From Hymenobacter psoromatis (GTDB lineage: Bacteria; Bacteroidota; Bacteroidia; Cytophagales; Hymenobacteraceae): a DNA stretch of 64,000 nucleotides. The position numbers and the translations under genes are program-made. Each line of letters starts with the position of its first letter. The stretch's first letter is position 1. The stretch lies in assembly GCA_001596155.1 (NCBI GenBank), contig CP014771.1, positions 4,960,001 through 5,024,000 on the forward strand, given 5' to 3'. Below are positions 25,500 to 34,481 of the stretch, one piece after another. The notes under the pieces were generated by a model. The model was not told the origin of the DNA and searched no databases. It was given only the letters and a program-made list of their open reading frames with translations.

Positions 25500-26729
25500 A
25501 TGAATAATATTCCCTTAAAAACCGGGCTGCTGGCCCTGCTGCTGCTGGCCGCTGCCCCGGCCTGGGCGCAGCGCGTGGTGGTGCGGCTTGATAGCGCCGA
25601 GGGACGGGCGCTGCGCCTGCACCCGCGCCTGCGGCAGTCACAGCAGGAGATTGCCGAGCAGCGGGCGCTGCGGCGCGGCAGCTTTTCGCTGCGCAACCCC
25701 GACGTGTTATTTTCGGCCCCCACGGGCTACCAGTGGGCCCCCGGCGTGGTGCAAACCATCGACTTCCCGACCGTGTACCAGCGGCAGGCGCGGGCCGCCG
25801 AAGCGGGTATCGCCCTGGCCGAGCGGGGCCGCGACGTGAACCGCGCCACCGTGCGCCGCGACGTGCGCACGGCCTACCTCACGCTGCAATTTGCGGAGGC
25901 GCAAATCCGGCAGCTCACTTACCAGGACAGCCTGTTCCGGGCCTTGCAAACGGCTACCGACCGGCTCTTCAAGGCCGGCGAGGTAACGGCCCTGCAACGG
26001 GTGAGCACGGCGGCCGAAGCCCGCCAGGTGCGCAACCAGCTCGACCAGGCCACCGTGGACCTGCGGGCGGCCCAGCGGCGGCTGGGCCTGCTGCTGGGCC
26101 AGCCCACCGCCGAGCTGCACGCCGATGCCGACCTGCGCCAAACCGGCCCCGACCTGGCCCGCACCGGCAGTACGCTGCTCGCCGGCCTGCCCGCCGAAGA
26201 CAGCGTAGCCGTGGGGCAAAGCCCGACGCTGGCCTACGCCGCCCAAAGCGTAGAGCTGAGCCAGTCGGGCATCAGCCTGGTGCGGGCGCGGCGCAACCCG
26301 GCCCTGACCGTGGGCTACCAGAACCAGGGCCTGGCCGACTCGCCCACCCGCTACCGCTTTCAGTTTGGGGTGTCGGTGCCGCTGTACTTCTGGACCTACC
26401 GCGCCCAGCTGCAAGCCGCCACCGCCCGCGCCAACGTGGCCCAGGCGCAGGCCCAGGTGCAGCGCCTGGAGCTGGGCACCAACTACCAGCAGCGCCTCTC
26501 GGACACCCGCAAGTTTTCGTCGTCGCTGGCTTATTACGAGCAAACCGGGTTGCCGCAGTCGGCGGCCATTATCAGCCAGTCGCAGCGCCTGTTCCGGGCC
26601 GGCGAAATCGGCTACCTGGCGCTTATTCAGAGCCTGAACCAGGCGTTTACCATCCAGAATACTTACCTGACCACCGTCCGGGAGTACAGTCAGGCCCTCA
26701 TCGAACTCAACTACCTGCGCGGACAATGA
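25500..26729 (+). CDS. outer-membrane efflux protein (TolC/CusC-like)
   Basis: 409 residues from ATG 25500 (MNNIPLKTGL). Signal peptide 1-24 (ending AWAQ). Two related alpha-helical hairpins typical of OEP proteins are visible: one around residues 95-165 (LTYQDSLFRALQTATDRLFK) and one around 335-400 (QSQRLFRAGEIGYLALIQSL). It forms the outer-membrane channel of the RND pump encoded downstream. Stop overlaps the next start as ATGA. The longer frame upstream of 25500 lacks a signal peptide. Confidence 0.88.
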   Translation: MNNIPLKTGLLALLLLAAAPAWAQRVVVRLDSAEGRALRLHPRLRQSQQEIAEQRALRRGSFSLRNPDVLFSAPTGYQWAPGVVQTIDFPTVYQRQARAAEAGIALAERGRDVNRATVRRDVRTAYLTLQFAEAQIRQLTYQDSLFRALQTATDRLFKAGEVTALQRVSTAAEARQVRNQLDQATVDLRAAQRRLGLLLGQPTAELHADADLRQTGPDLARTGSTLLAGLPAEDSVAVGQSPTLAYAAQSVELSQSGISLVRARRNPALTVGYQNQGLADSPTRYRFQFGVSVPLYFWTYRAQLQAATARANVAQAQAQVQRLELGTNYQQRLSDTRKFSSSLAYYEQTGLPQSAAIISQSQRLFRAGEIGYLALIQSLNQAFTIQNTYLTTVREYSQALIELNYLRGQ

Positions 26730-27346
26730 AAAAGAACCTGCTGCCCAAACTACTGCTCAAACTGCTCCTGCTGCTGGCCTGGCTGGCGGCGGCCCCCGCT
26801 TTCGCCCACGGCGGCGAAGACCACGGCGACGCGGCCAAAGCTACCCCGGCGGCCGGGGCCACTACGTTTAGCGCGGTGGCTACTTCCGACCAGTTCGAGG
26901 TGCTGCTGCGCTACCCGCCGCTCCAGCCCGGCGGCGATGCCGACATGCGCTTTTTCCTGGCCGACTTCGCCACCAACGCGCCCATCCGTGGGGCCAAGCT
27001 CACCTTCACTTCTCCCGAGGACCCGAAGCTAAAGTTTGAAGTTACCGAGAAGGGCCCCGGCGAATACCTGGTCGAAACCAACTTTCCGGCCAAGAAAACC
27101 TACAGCCTCACGGCGCAAATCGTGGCCGGCTCCCAGGCCGATTTGCTGCTGCTCGAAGGCATTGCCGTGGGCAAGGCCCTGCCCGTGGCGGCGGCCCCAG
27201 TGCCCGCCGCCCAGCCCTGGCTGAGCTGGAAAACCGGCCTGCTGCTGCTCGGCACCTTCCTGCTCGGCAGCGCGGCGGCGGCCCTGCTCCTGCGCCGCCG
27301 CCGTCCCGCTCCCGCAACCGTTGCCCAAACCCCCGTTTACAAATGA
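26726..27346 (+). CDS. secreted protein with single C-terminal helix, pump-associated
   Basis: 206 residues. Signal peptide 1-27 (AFA), followed at once by HGGEDHGD. A beta-sandwich-like middle follows (FEVLLRYPPLQPGGDADMRF, KFEVTEKGPGEYLVETNF) and one helix near the C-terminus (about 168-190) with an Arg cluster RRRR, placing the domain in the periplasm. It overlaps both neighbours by 4 nt, so it is translated with the pump channel and adaptor. No family name recognised. The HGGEDHG motif also opens the next protein. Confidence 0.75.
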   Translation: MKKNLLPKLLLKLLLLLAWLAAAPAFAHGGEDHGDAAKATPAAGATTFSAVATSDQFEVLLRYPPLQPGGDADMRFFLADFATNAPIRGAKLTFTSPEDPKLKFEVTEKGPGEYLVETNFPAKKTYSLTAQIVAGSQADLLLLEGIAVGKALPVAAAPVPAAQPWLSWKTGLLLLGTFLLGSAAAALLLRRRRPAPATVAQTPVYK

Positions 27347-28476
27347 AAACGACCCCCAAACTCCTACTGGGCGGCCTGGCCCTGACGGCCGCGCTGGCTA
27401 CTTTCCTGCCCGCGCCGCGCCCGGCGCAGGCCCACGGTGGCGAAGACCACGGCGAGGCCAGGCCGGCCGCCACTACCACCGGCGCGACCGACGAAGTGGC
27501 CCTGCCCAAGGAAAGCCAGTTTCTGTTCGACATCCGCACCCAGCTCGCCCAACCCGATTCGCTCACCACCCGGCGGACCCTGCTGGGCGTGGTAGCGGCG
27601 GCCCCCGGCGGCGAGGGCCAGCTCGTGGCCCCGCAGGCGGGCCGGCTGGTGAGCCTAAGCGTGCGCGTGGGCCAGACCGTGCGGGCCGGGCAGGTGCTGG
27701 CCGTGCTCGACCAAACCCTCGACGCGACCCAGCAAATCGGCCTCAGCACCGGCACCGCCAACGCCCAGGCCGAGCTGCGGGCCGCCGAGCAGGACTACGC
27801 CCGCCTGCAGAGCATCGCCGACATCGCCGCCCGCAAAGATGTGGTGGCCGCCGAGCTGCGCCTGCGCCAGGCCCGGCAGAACGCCGGCATCCTCGCCGGG
27901 CAGGGCCGGCAGCGGCGGGTGGCCCTCACCGCGCCCATCGGCGGCACGGTGGACGTGTTCACCCTCGCAATGGGCCAGCAGGTCACGGCCGGCCAGCCGC
28001 TCTTGTCCATCATCAACCCCCAAAAGCTCGCCGTCACGGCCCAGGTGTTTGCCGACGACCTGGCCCCGGTGCAGGCCGCCAGCCGCTTCGTGGTGGAGGG
28101 CTTGCAGGGCGGCGCGGGGGCCCCGGCCCGGCTCGTGTCGTTCAGCAACGTGGTGAACCCCGTGAACCAGGCCCGCCAGCTCGTGCTGGCCGTGGCCGGC
28201 GGCGCGGCGGGCCTGCGCCCCGGCCAAAGCGTGCAGGTGCGGGTGCAGGCCCGCGCCGGCAAGCCCCAACTAGCCGTGCCCACGGCGGCCGTGACCGACG
28301 TGGGCGGCAAGCCCGCCGTGTTCATCCACACCAGCCCCGAAGTGTTCAAGCTGCGCTTCGTGCAGCCCGGCCCGGCCGACAACCAGCGCACCGTGATTCT
28401 GGGCGGCCTGGAGCCGGGCGAGCGGGTCGTGACGCAGAACACCTACCAGCTTAAATCAGTGTACCTCAACCAATAG
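27343..28476 (+). CDS. RND efflux periplasmic adaptor (CusB/HlyD-like)
   Basis: 377 residues. Signal peptide 1-30, then HGGEDHGEARP, a probable metal-binding arm. The biotinyl-lipoyl-like half motifs are VAPQAGRLVSLSVRVGQTV and ALTAPIGGTVDVFTLAMGQQV, flanking a helical hairpin (about residues 135-185). Beta-barrel and membrane-proximal parts follow, ending GERVVTQNTYQLKSVYLN. It bridges the inner-membrane RND permease to the outer-membrane channel. Translationally coupled to the preceding gene. Substrate is probably Cu(I) or another monovalent metal, from the HME permease class and neighbours. Confidence 0.88.
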   Translation: MKTTPKLLLGGLALTAALATFLPAPRPAQAHGGEDHGEARPAATTTGATDEVALPKESQFLFDIRTQLAQPDSLTTRRTLLGVVAAAPGGEGQLVAPQAGRLVSLSVRVGQTVRAGQVLAVLDQTLDATQQIGLSTGTANAQAELRAAEQDYARLQSIADIAARKDVVAAELRLRQARQNAGILAGQGRQRRVALTAPIGGTVDVFTLAMGQQVTAGQPLLSIINPQKLAVTAQVFADDLAPVQAASRFVVEGLQGGAGAPARLVSFSNVVNPVNQARQLVLAVAGGAAGLRPGQSVQVRVQARAGKPQLAVPTAAVTDVGGKPAVFIHTSPEVFKLRFVQPGPADNQRTVILGGLEPGERVVTQNTYQLKSVYLNQ

Positions 28477-28490
28477 CCGGCCTGTTTTTT

Positions 28491-28967
28491 ATGAAATCCT
28501 TTCCGCATTGCTCGTTTCTAGGGGCGCTGATTTTCGCGTTGGCGGCTCGCTCCGGCGCGGCCCAATCTGCCCCGGCGACCTCCGATGAGCTGGCGGTGCG
28601 CCAGGTATTGAGCCGCTACCAACGCGCCGTTGAAAAGCTCGACACCACCGGCACCGACCGGCTCTTCACCCCCACCTCCGTGGTGCTGGAAACGGGCAGC
28701 AAGGAGGGCACCTACCGCCACTACGCGGCGCACCACCTCGCCCCGGAGCTGAAAGAATTCAGTGCGTTTATCTACGGCGACTACGCGGCCGACGTGACCG
28801 TGGACGGCCCCTACGCCTTCGCGGTGGAAACCTACACCTACACCATCGCGCTCAAGAAAGACCCCAAAACCCTTATCAAACGGCACGGGGTCGCCACGTT
28901 GGTGCTCCGCAAATCGCCGGCGGGTAGCTGGCAAATCAGCAGCAGCCACAATTCGGCCCGCAAGTAG
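28491..28967 (+). CDS. secreted NTF2-like (SnoaL/DUF4440) protein
   Basis: 158 residues. Signal peptide 1-24 (ending SGAAQ). The mature part has the NTF2-like pattern: a helix DELAVRQVLSRYQRAVEKLD followed by FTPTSVVLETGSKEG and strands ending VATLVLRKSPAGSWQISSSH. NTF2-like folds bind small ligands or act as enzymes; no active-site residues can be assigned. It is inserted between the adaptor and permease genes (14 and 61 bp gaps), so it is co-expressed with the pump. Role unknown. Confidence 0.75.
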   Translation: MKSFPHCSFLGALIFALAARSGAAQSAPATSDELAVRQVLSRYQRAVEKLDTTGTDRLFTPTSVVLETGSKEGTYRHYAAHHLAPELKEFSAFIYGDYAADVTVDGPYAFAVETYTYTIALKKDPKTLIKRHGVATLVLRKSPAGSWQISSSHNSARK

Positions 28968-29028
28968 CTCACTGGCTATTGGCTGGTCCTGAATTCTTTA
29001 CGTCACCGCTGCCCTTCCCTAAACTAGT

Positions 29029-32000
29029 ATGCTCGACCGCATCATTCGCTTTGCGCTAGAAAACCGGCTGCTCACGCTGGCCTTTGCCCTGGCGCTGCTT
29101 ATCGGCGGCTTCACCACCCTGCGCGGCCTGCCCGTGGACGTGCTGCCCGACCTCGACCGGCCCCGCGTCACGGTCTTCCTCGAAGCCCAGGGCATGGCCC
29201 CGGAAGAAGTGGAGGCCCTCGTGACGCGCCCCGTGGAAGTGGCCCTGAACGGGGCCACCGCCGTGGAAGCCGTGCGCTCCAACTCGGCCATCGGCCTGGG
29301 CCTGGTGTTCGTGGAGTTCAGCTACGGCACCGATATTTTCACCGCCCGCCAAATCGTGGCCGAAAAGCTGCAAACCGTGAGCGGGCAGCTCCCGGCCGGC
29401 ATTACGCCGGTGCTGGGGCCCATTTCGTCGGTGATGGGCCAGATTATGCTCATCGGCCTGAGCAACACCGGCCGGGGCCCCACTACGGCCGCCGACCTGC
29501 GCACCCTGGCCGACTACACCGTGCGCCAGCGCCTGCTCAGCATTCCGGGCGTGGCCCAGGTCATTCCCATCGGCGGCGACTCGCGCCAGTACCAGGTGCT
29601 GGTGAACCTGGCCCGCCTCAACGCTACCGGCCTGACCATCAACCAGCTGGAAGATGCCTTGCGCCGCTCCAACCTCAACACCACCGGCAACTTCTTCGAC
29701 CGCAACGGCTCCGAGGTGCTCATCCGCAACCTGGGGCGGCTGCGCTCGGTGCAGGACATTGAGGACATCATCGTCGGCTACCGGGAGGGTTCGCCCGTCA
29801 CGGTGCGGCAGGTGGCCGACGTGCGGTTCGGGGCCCGCTTCAAGCGCGGCGACGGCAGCGTGAACGGCCGGCCGGCCGTGATTCTGAGCGTGGAAAAGCA
29901 GCCGGGGGCCAGCACCCTCGACCTCACCAAAACCGTGGAAGCCGCCCTGGCCGACTTGCAGCCCGCGCTGCCGAAAGATGTCAGCTTCAATACCCGGCTG
30001 TTTCGCCAATCGGAGTTTATCGATAACTCGCTCACCAACGTGGAAGACGCGCTGCGCGACGGGGCCATCCTGGTGGTCATCGTGCTGTTCGCGTTTTTGC
30101 TGAACGTGCGCACCACGGTTATCTCGCTCACGGCCATTCCGTTGTCGCTGCTCGTGACGGCCCTCGTCTTCAAAGCGGCGGGCATCACCATCAACACCCT
30201 CACGCTGGGCGGGCTGGCCATCGCCATCGGCGAGCTGGTGGACGATGCCATCGTGGACGTGGAAAACGTGTTCCGGCGGCTGCGCGAAAACCGCGCCCTG
30301 CCCCAGCCCCGGCCGGCGCTGCAAGTCATTTACGCGGCCAGCTCGGAGGTGCGCAACTCCATCGTGTACGCCACCGTCATCGTGGTGCTGGTGTTCCTGC
30401 CGCTGTTTGCCTTGTCGGGCATCGAGGGCCGCATTTTCGCCCCGCTGGGCGTGGCCTACATCACCAGCATCGTGGCCTCGCTGGTGGTGTCGCTCACCGT
30501 TACGCCGGTGCTCTGCTATTATTTATTACCCAAAATGAAGATGAGTGCCGAGCAGGACAGCCGCCTGGTGCGCTGGCTCAAGGACCGGGACACGCGGCTG
30601 CTACACTTTGGCTTTGCGCACCCCCGGCTGATTCTGGGCCTTACCGGGCTGCTGTTCGTGGCCGCCGCCGCCACGGTGCCCTTCTTTGGCACCGAGTTTT
30701 TGCCGCCCTTCAACGAGGGCTCACTCACGGTCAACTTCGCTACCCCGGCCGGCACCTCGCTCACCGAGTCGAACCGCCTGGGCACCCTGGGTGAGCAGCA
30801 GTTGCTGACTGTGCCCGAAGTGGCCTTCACCGCCCGCCGCACCGGTCGCGCCGAGCTGGACGAGCACGCCGAAGCCGTGAACAATTCCGAAATCGAAGTG
30901 GCCTTCAAAACGCCGGAGGAATTGAAAAAAGCGGGCCTTCAACTCCGGCCCAAGGCCGCCGTGCTGGCCGACGTGCGCCAGCGGCTCAGCATCCTGCGCG
31001 GGGTGAACGTGAATATCGGCCAGCCCATTTCCCACCGCCTCGACCACCTGCTGAGCGGGGTGCGGGCCCAGGTGGCCATCAAGCTGTTCGGTAACGACTT
31101 GCTCGAACTGCGGCGCTACGCCAACGAGGTGCGCACCGCGGCGGCCACCGTGCCGGGCGTGGTCGATTTGCAGGTCGAAAAGCAGGTGCAAGTGCCGCAG
31201 CTGCTCATCCGCCCCCGCGAAGAAGCCCTGCGGGCCTACGGCATGGAGCGCGGCCGGGTAGTGCAGGACCTGGAAACGCTGTTTCAAGGCTCCGTGGTAT
31301 CGAGCATCCTCGACGGCCAAAAGAGCTTCGACCTCATCGTGAAGCTACCCGAAAACCAGCGCCAGGACCTGGCCACCATCGGCAACACTCGCATCGAAAC
31401 GCCCGGCGGGGGCTTCGTGCCAGTATCCGCGGTAGCGGATGTGAGCTACGAGCCGGGGCCCAACACCATCAACCACGAGAACACCCAGCGCCGCATCACC
31501 ATCTCGCTGAACGTGGCCGGGCGCGACCTGGGCAGCACGGTGAAGGAAGTGCAGCAGCAGATTCAGCAGCGGGTCAAGCTGCCCACGGGCTACTACCTCA
31601 CCTACGGCGGGCAGTTCCAGAGCCAGCAGGAAGCCAGCAGTAAGATTCTCTGGCTGAGCCTCTTCTCCTTTATCGGCATCTTCCTGGTGCTCTACTCGCA
31701 CTTCAAATCGGGGCTGCTGGTGGCCCAAATCATGCTCAACATTCCGCTGGCGCTCATCGGGTCGGTGGCGGCGGTGCTGCTCACGGGCGGCACGCTCAGC
31801 ATCGCCTCGCTGGTGGGCTTCATCACCCTCACCGGCATCGCCTCGCGCAACGGCATCATGATGATTTCGCACTACCTCCACCTGCTGGAAAAAGAAGGGG
31901 AAGCGTTTTCTGACCACCTCATCGTGCGCGGCTCGCTGGAGCGCCTGGTGCCGGTGCTGATGACGGCCCTGGTGGCGGCCCTGGCCCTGGTGCCCCTCAC

Positions 32001-32247
32001 CCTCGATGCCAGCGCGGCGGGCAAGGAAATCCTCTACCCGGTGGCCGTCGTCATCCTGGGCGGGCTGTTGTCCAGCACGTTGCTCGACATCGTGGTCACG
32101 CCCGTCGTGTTCCGCCTGCTGGGCCGGCGGGCCCTGGCGCAGTACCGCGCCAACCACACCGGCCCGCACCTGGGGCCCCTGGCCGACCCTGTGGACGCGC
32201 CGCCCTTTGCCCCGCCCGCCGACCAAAGCACCCTCGCGCCCGCCTGA
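29029..32247 (+). CDS. HME-class RND efflux permease (CusA-like)
   Basis: 1072 residues, usual for heavy-metal RND pumps. Proton-driven inner-membrane trimer. The N-terminus MLDRIIRFALENRLL and the segment VDVLPDLDRPRVTVFLEAQG are characteristic. TM4 has the proton-relay acidic residues in IAIGELVDDAIVDVENV (about 395-415). Twelve membrane helices and two large periplasmic loops fit. The C-terminal cytoplasmic tail is extended and Pro-rich. The Met residues that in CusA carry Cu(I) could not be assigned by eye, so Cu versus another metal relies on context. Gene symbol left blank for that reason. Confidence 0.92.
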   Translation: MLDRIIRFALENRLLTLAFALALLIGGFTTLRGLPVDVLPDLDRPRVTVFLEAQGMAPEEVEALVTRPVEVALNGATAVEAVRSNSAIGLGLVFVEFSYGTDIFTARQIVAEKLQTVSGQLPAGITPVLGPISSVMGQIMLIGLSNTGRGPTTAADLRTLADYTVRQRLLSIPGVAQVIPIGGDSRQYQVLVNLARLNATGLTINQLEDALRRSNLNTTGNFFDRNGSEVLIRNLGRLRSVQDIEDIIVGYREGSPVTVRQVADVRFGARFKRGDGSVNGRPAVILSVEKQPGASTLDLTKTVEAALADLQPALPKDVSFNTRLFRQSEFIDNSLTNVEDALRDGAILVVIVLFAFLLNVRTTVISLTAIPLSLLVTALVFKAAGITINTLTLGGLAIAIGELVDDAIVDVENVFRRLRENRALPQPRPALQVIYAASSEVRNSIVYATVIVVLVFLPLFALSGIEGRIFAPLGVAYITSIVASLVVSLTVTPVLCYYLLPKMKMSAEQDSRLVRWLKDRDTRLLHFGFAHPRLILGLTGLLFVAAAATVPFFGTEFLPPFNEGSLTVNFATPAGTSLTESNRLGTLGEQQLLTVPEVAFTARRTGRAELDEHAEAVNNSEIEVAFKTPEELKKAGLQLRPKAAVLADVRQRLSILRGVNVNIGQPISHRLDHLLSGVRAQVAIKLFGNDLLELRRYANEVRTAAATVPGVVDLQVEKQVQVPQLLIRPREEALRAYGMERGRVVQDLETLFQGSVVSSILDGQKSFDLIVKLPENQRQDLATIGNTRIETPGGGFVPVSAVADVSYEPGPNTINHENTQRRITISLNVAGRDLGSTVKEVQQQIQQRVKLPTGYYLTYGGQFQSQQEASSKILWLSLFSFIGIFLVLYSHFKSGLLVAQIMLNIPLALIGSVAAVLLTGGTLSIASLVGFITLTGIASRNGIMMISHYLHLLEKEGEAFSDHLIVRGSLERLVPVLMTALVAALALVPLTLDASAAGKEILYPVAVVILGGLLSSTLLDIVVTPVVFRLLGRRALAQYRANHTGPHLGPLADPVDAPPFAPPADQSTLAPA

Positions 32248-32317
32248 TACTCCCCGCAACGCCGCCAGCCAGCCGGCCGCTCACCGCTGCGGCTCTCCAC
32301 ACCTAACGACCTGACCA

Positions 32318-32941
32318 ATGGCCTCCACCGTCTTCTACATCCGGCACATGGTCTGCGCGAAGTGCATCCTGGTAGTGCGCGAGCACCTGTTGGCCCTGGG
32401 CTTAACGCCGTTGCGCGTGGAGCTGGGCGAAGTGGAGGTACGAACCGCCGCCGCCGCCATCGACTGGCCCCGGCTGCGGCAGAGCCTGGCGGCTGAGGGC
32501 TTTGAAATCCTGGACCACCTTTCGCCCCCGCAGCGCCTGGTGGCTCACATCAAAGCCTTCGTTGCCGACCTGCTCCGCACCAACCCCGCCGCGTTGCGCA
32601 GCGGCCATTTCTCCAAGCGGCTCAGCCAGCAGCTCAGCCGCCGGTTCACCTACCTCAGCGATGTTTTTTCGGCCGCCGAGGGCTACAGCCTGGAGCAATA
32701 CGTTATTCGGCAGCGCATCGGGGCGGCCCGGCACCTGCTGGCCACCAGCACCCTGCCGGTGGGCCGCATCGCCCGCGCCCTGGGCTTCAGCAGCCTGGGC
32801 CACCTGTCGCGGCAATTTCAGCGCGAAATGGGTATTTCGCCCAGCGGCTACCGGCGCGGGGGTTGCGGGTCGCCGGCCCTTTCACTCGACAACCAGTACC
32901 AGGCGAGCGGATATTCTGGCATTGCCAACGCCGCAGACTGA
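32318..32941 (+). CDS. AraC-type regulator with N-terminal HMA-like CxxC domain (second copy)
   Basis: 207 residues. Residues 1-75 are HMA-like with HMVCAKC (Cys 13 and 16); residues about 100-195 hold an AraC-type HTH (FTYLSDVFSAAEGYSLEQYV, IARALGFSSLGHLSRQFQR). Same architecture as the 18108-18743 protein but clearly diverged, with a shorter N-terminus. It ends the pump operon, 70 bp after the permease. Likely an intracellular sensor that controls the pump arm; inference. The C-terminal 30 residues after the HTH include a Cys (RGGCGSP). Confidence 0.85.
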   Translation: MASTVFYIRHMVCAKCILVVREHLLALGLTPLRVELGEVEVRTAAAAIDWPRLRQSLAAEGFEILDHLSPPQRLVAHIKAFVADLLRTNPAALRSGHFSKRLSQQLSRRFTYLSDVFSAAEGYSLEQYVIRQRIGAARHLLATSTLPVGRIARALGFSSLGHLSRQFQREMGISPSGYRRGGCGSPALSLDNQYQASGYSGIANAAD

Positions 32942-33109
32942 CTCTGTAGACTGCCAGCTCTTTTCCCGTGCCTGCCGGGACCAACTTACTGATAATGATT
33001 TTCTAAAAGGCTCACAAATTATGCAGCAGTTGCCTGCGAATCGTGTAAAACTGCTGGGTAGTCGGCGCGTAAACAAGTTCGTCATTCTTCTTCCCTAACC
33101 TTGAATTTT

Positions 33110-33451
33110 ATGCCCGCCCAAAATCAATCCCTACTTGATGCCCTCAACGCCTGCGTGGCTTCGTGTGAGAACTGCGCCACCGCCGGCCTGCGCGGCGACG
33201 ATATCCAGATGATGGCCCGCTGCATTGAACTCGACCGCGACTGCGCCGACTTCTGTGCCCTCACTGCCCGCTTCGTGGCCCGTGGCTCCGAGCACGCCCA
33301 GCATTTGCTAGACGAATGCGCCGAAATCTGCAAAGCCTGCGGCGATGAGTGCGAGAAGCACGCCGCCCATATGGAGCACTGCCGGGAGTGCGCCGAGGCG
33401 TGCCGTCGCTGCGAGCAAGCCTGCCGTCAAGGCATGAGCGTGGCCGCTTAA
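33110..33451 (+). CDS. four-helix-bundle copper-storage-like protein (Csp/DUF326)
   Basis: 113 residues from ATG 33110. Cys pairs recur on helices with CxxxC spacing: CVASCENCA, CIELDRDCADFC, CAEICKACGDECEKH and CRECAEACRRCEQAC, giving about fifteen Cys that would line the core of a four-helix bundle and hold many Cu(I). No signal peptide is visible, so a cytoplasmic store like Csp3 is likely. A TAACCTTG box 6 nt upstream resembles a -7 element with one mismatch, hinting at a separate, near-leaderless promoter. Confidence 0.88.
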   Translation: MPAQNQSLLDALNACVASCENCATAGLRGDDIQMMARCIELDRDCADFCALTARFVARGSEHAQHLLDECAEICKACGDECEKHAAHMEHCRECAEACRRCEQACRQGMSVAA

Positions 33452-33684
33452 CGCGGTGAATAAAAGAAACGCCTGAGAAGCTGTCCGAGTTAACCCAAAT
33501 GAGCAATTATCGGAGTGGAAACGCAGTATTTTGTGTTTCTACCCCGACAACTGTTTGTTCGGTGGCGGCCCAGTTGGACAAAAAAGACTTCGGGGCTTGC
33601 CCCAAAATAGGTTCCTGCGCAGCCGAGTACCCGGCGGGCATCCCGCCAGAGAATGTGAACAGCTACGGGATTTCCAGCGAGACG

Positions 33685-34161
33685 ATGAGTACGGAGATGA
33701 TGAAAGCCCCGCAAGAGAATGCTAATTTCTACGCCTCGTCCGAGGAAACGGCGGCCCCGGTCGAAAAGTCGAACGATGCCACGCCACAGCGCCCGGCCGG
33801 CACCCGCCCGCTCAATGCGCCCCTGCTCGTGTTCGACCTAGCCCAGGCCCAAGCGCAAATCAAGCAGGAGCCGGCCTGGCACCATAGCGACCGGAACGCC
33901 CTGACCTTGCTCCAGGCCGACGGGCTACGCCTGGTGCTGATAGCCCTGCACGAAGGCGCGGAGATGAAAACGCACACCGCCCCCGGCATTATCAGCGTGC
34001 AGGTACTGGAAGGCCACCTCGGCTTCCAGGCGGAGGGGCAGACGGTGGAGCTGAAACCCGGCCAGTTGCTAACGCTGCAAACCGGCGTTCTGCACAGCGT
34101 GGTGGCCCGGCAGGAATCGGTGTTTCTGCTCACTATGGCCAACCCCGCCGCTCGGCAGTAG
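33685..34161 (+). CDS. cupin-domain protein
   Basis: 158 residues from ATG 33685; the frame is open further upstream (to 33499) but that part is Cys/Pro-rich without homologous feel. The C-terminal 100 residues form a small cupin barrel: ALHEGAEMKTHTAPGIISVQ, VLEGHLGFQAEGQTVELKPG then TGVLHSVVARQ, with His in motifs 1 and 2 as possible ligands. Cytoplasmic. A short internal duplication is visible upstream (ENVNSYGISSET and ENANFYASSEET, positions about 33649-33750). Role in the island unclear, perhaps metal or redox sensing. Confidence 0.7.
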   Translation: MSTEMMKAPQENANFYASSEETAAPVEKSNDATPQRPAGTRPLNAPLLVFDLAQAQAQIKQEPAWHHSDRNALTLLQADGLRLVLIALHEGAEMKTHTAPGIISVQVLEGHLGFQAEGQTVELKPGQLLTLQTGVLHSVVARQESVFLLTMANPAARQ

Positions 34162-34481
34162 GCGGTGTAGTCAAAGGCTCGTGCGTGCATCCGAAACAGC
34201 TTCAGTACGAAAATCCTTCGCGCAATAGCTAGCTGCCAAGTGCGACTTTTGGACCACGCTTTTAACCAAGGCCATTCTTCTGTCGGGTGCTTTCCTGGCG
34301 AAGCCGCTCCGTCAGGGTAGGCAGGTCCGTCGTCAACCACGGCGCTTTCAGCGGGGCGCTGGGTGCGCCGTGGTTGCTGGCGGACCTGGGGTACGCACGC
34401 AATTTCGGTGAAAGTGAGAAAAATACGCTGGCCTGCGAGGGCTTCCGCAAAAATTGACGGGGAAGCCAGCCCGGAAGACCG
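34162..34481. other. 320-bp region between converging genes
   Basis: No credible gene; a 62-codon reverse frame lacks support. It holds an inverted repeat CAACCACGGCGC ... GCGCCGTGGTTG (about 34335-34378) that could end transcription from either side. Confidence 0.4.

Noticed and set aside
33499..33684. N-terminal extension of the cupin protein up to 33499.
   Set aside because: The added 62 residues have no fold signal and differ in composition; the start at 33685 fits better, though the internal repeat leaves some doubt.
34262..34450. Small reverse-strand gene of 62 codons between the cupin and the multicopper oxidase.
   Set aside because: No homologous feel, overlaps an inverted repeat and has no promoter or coupling to neighbours.
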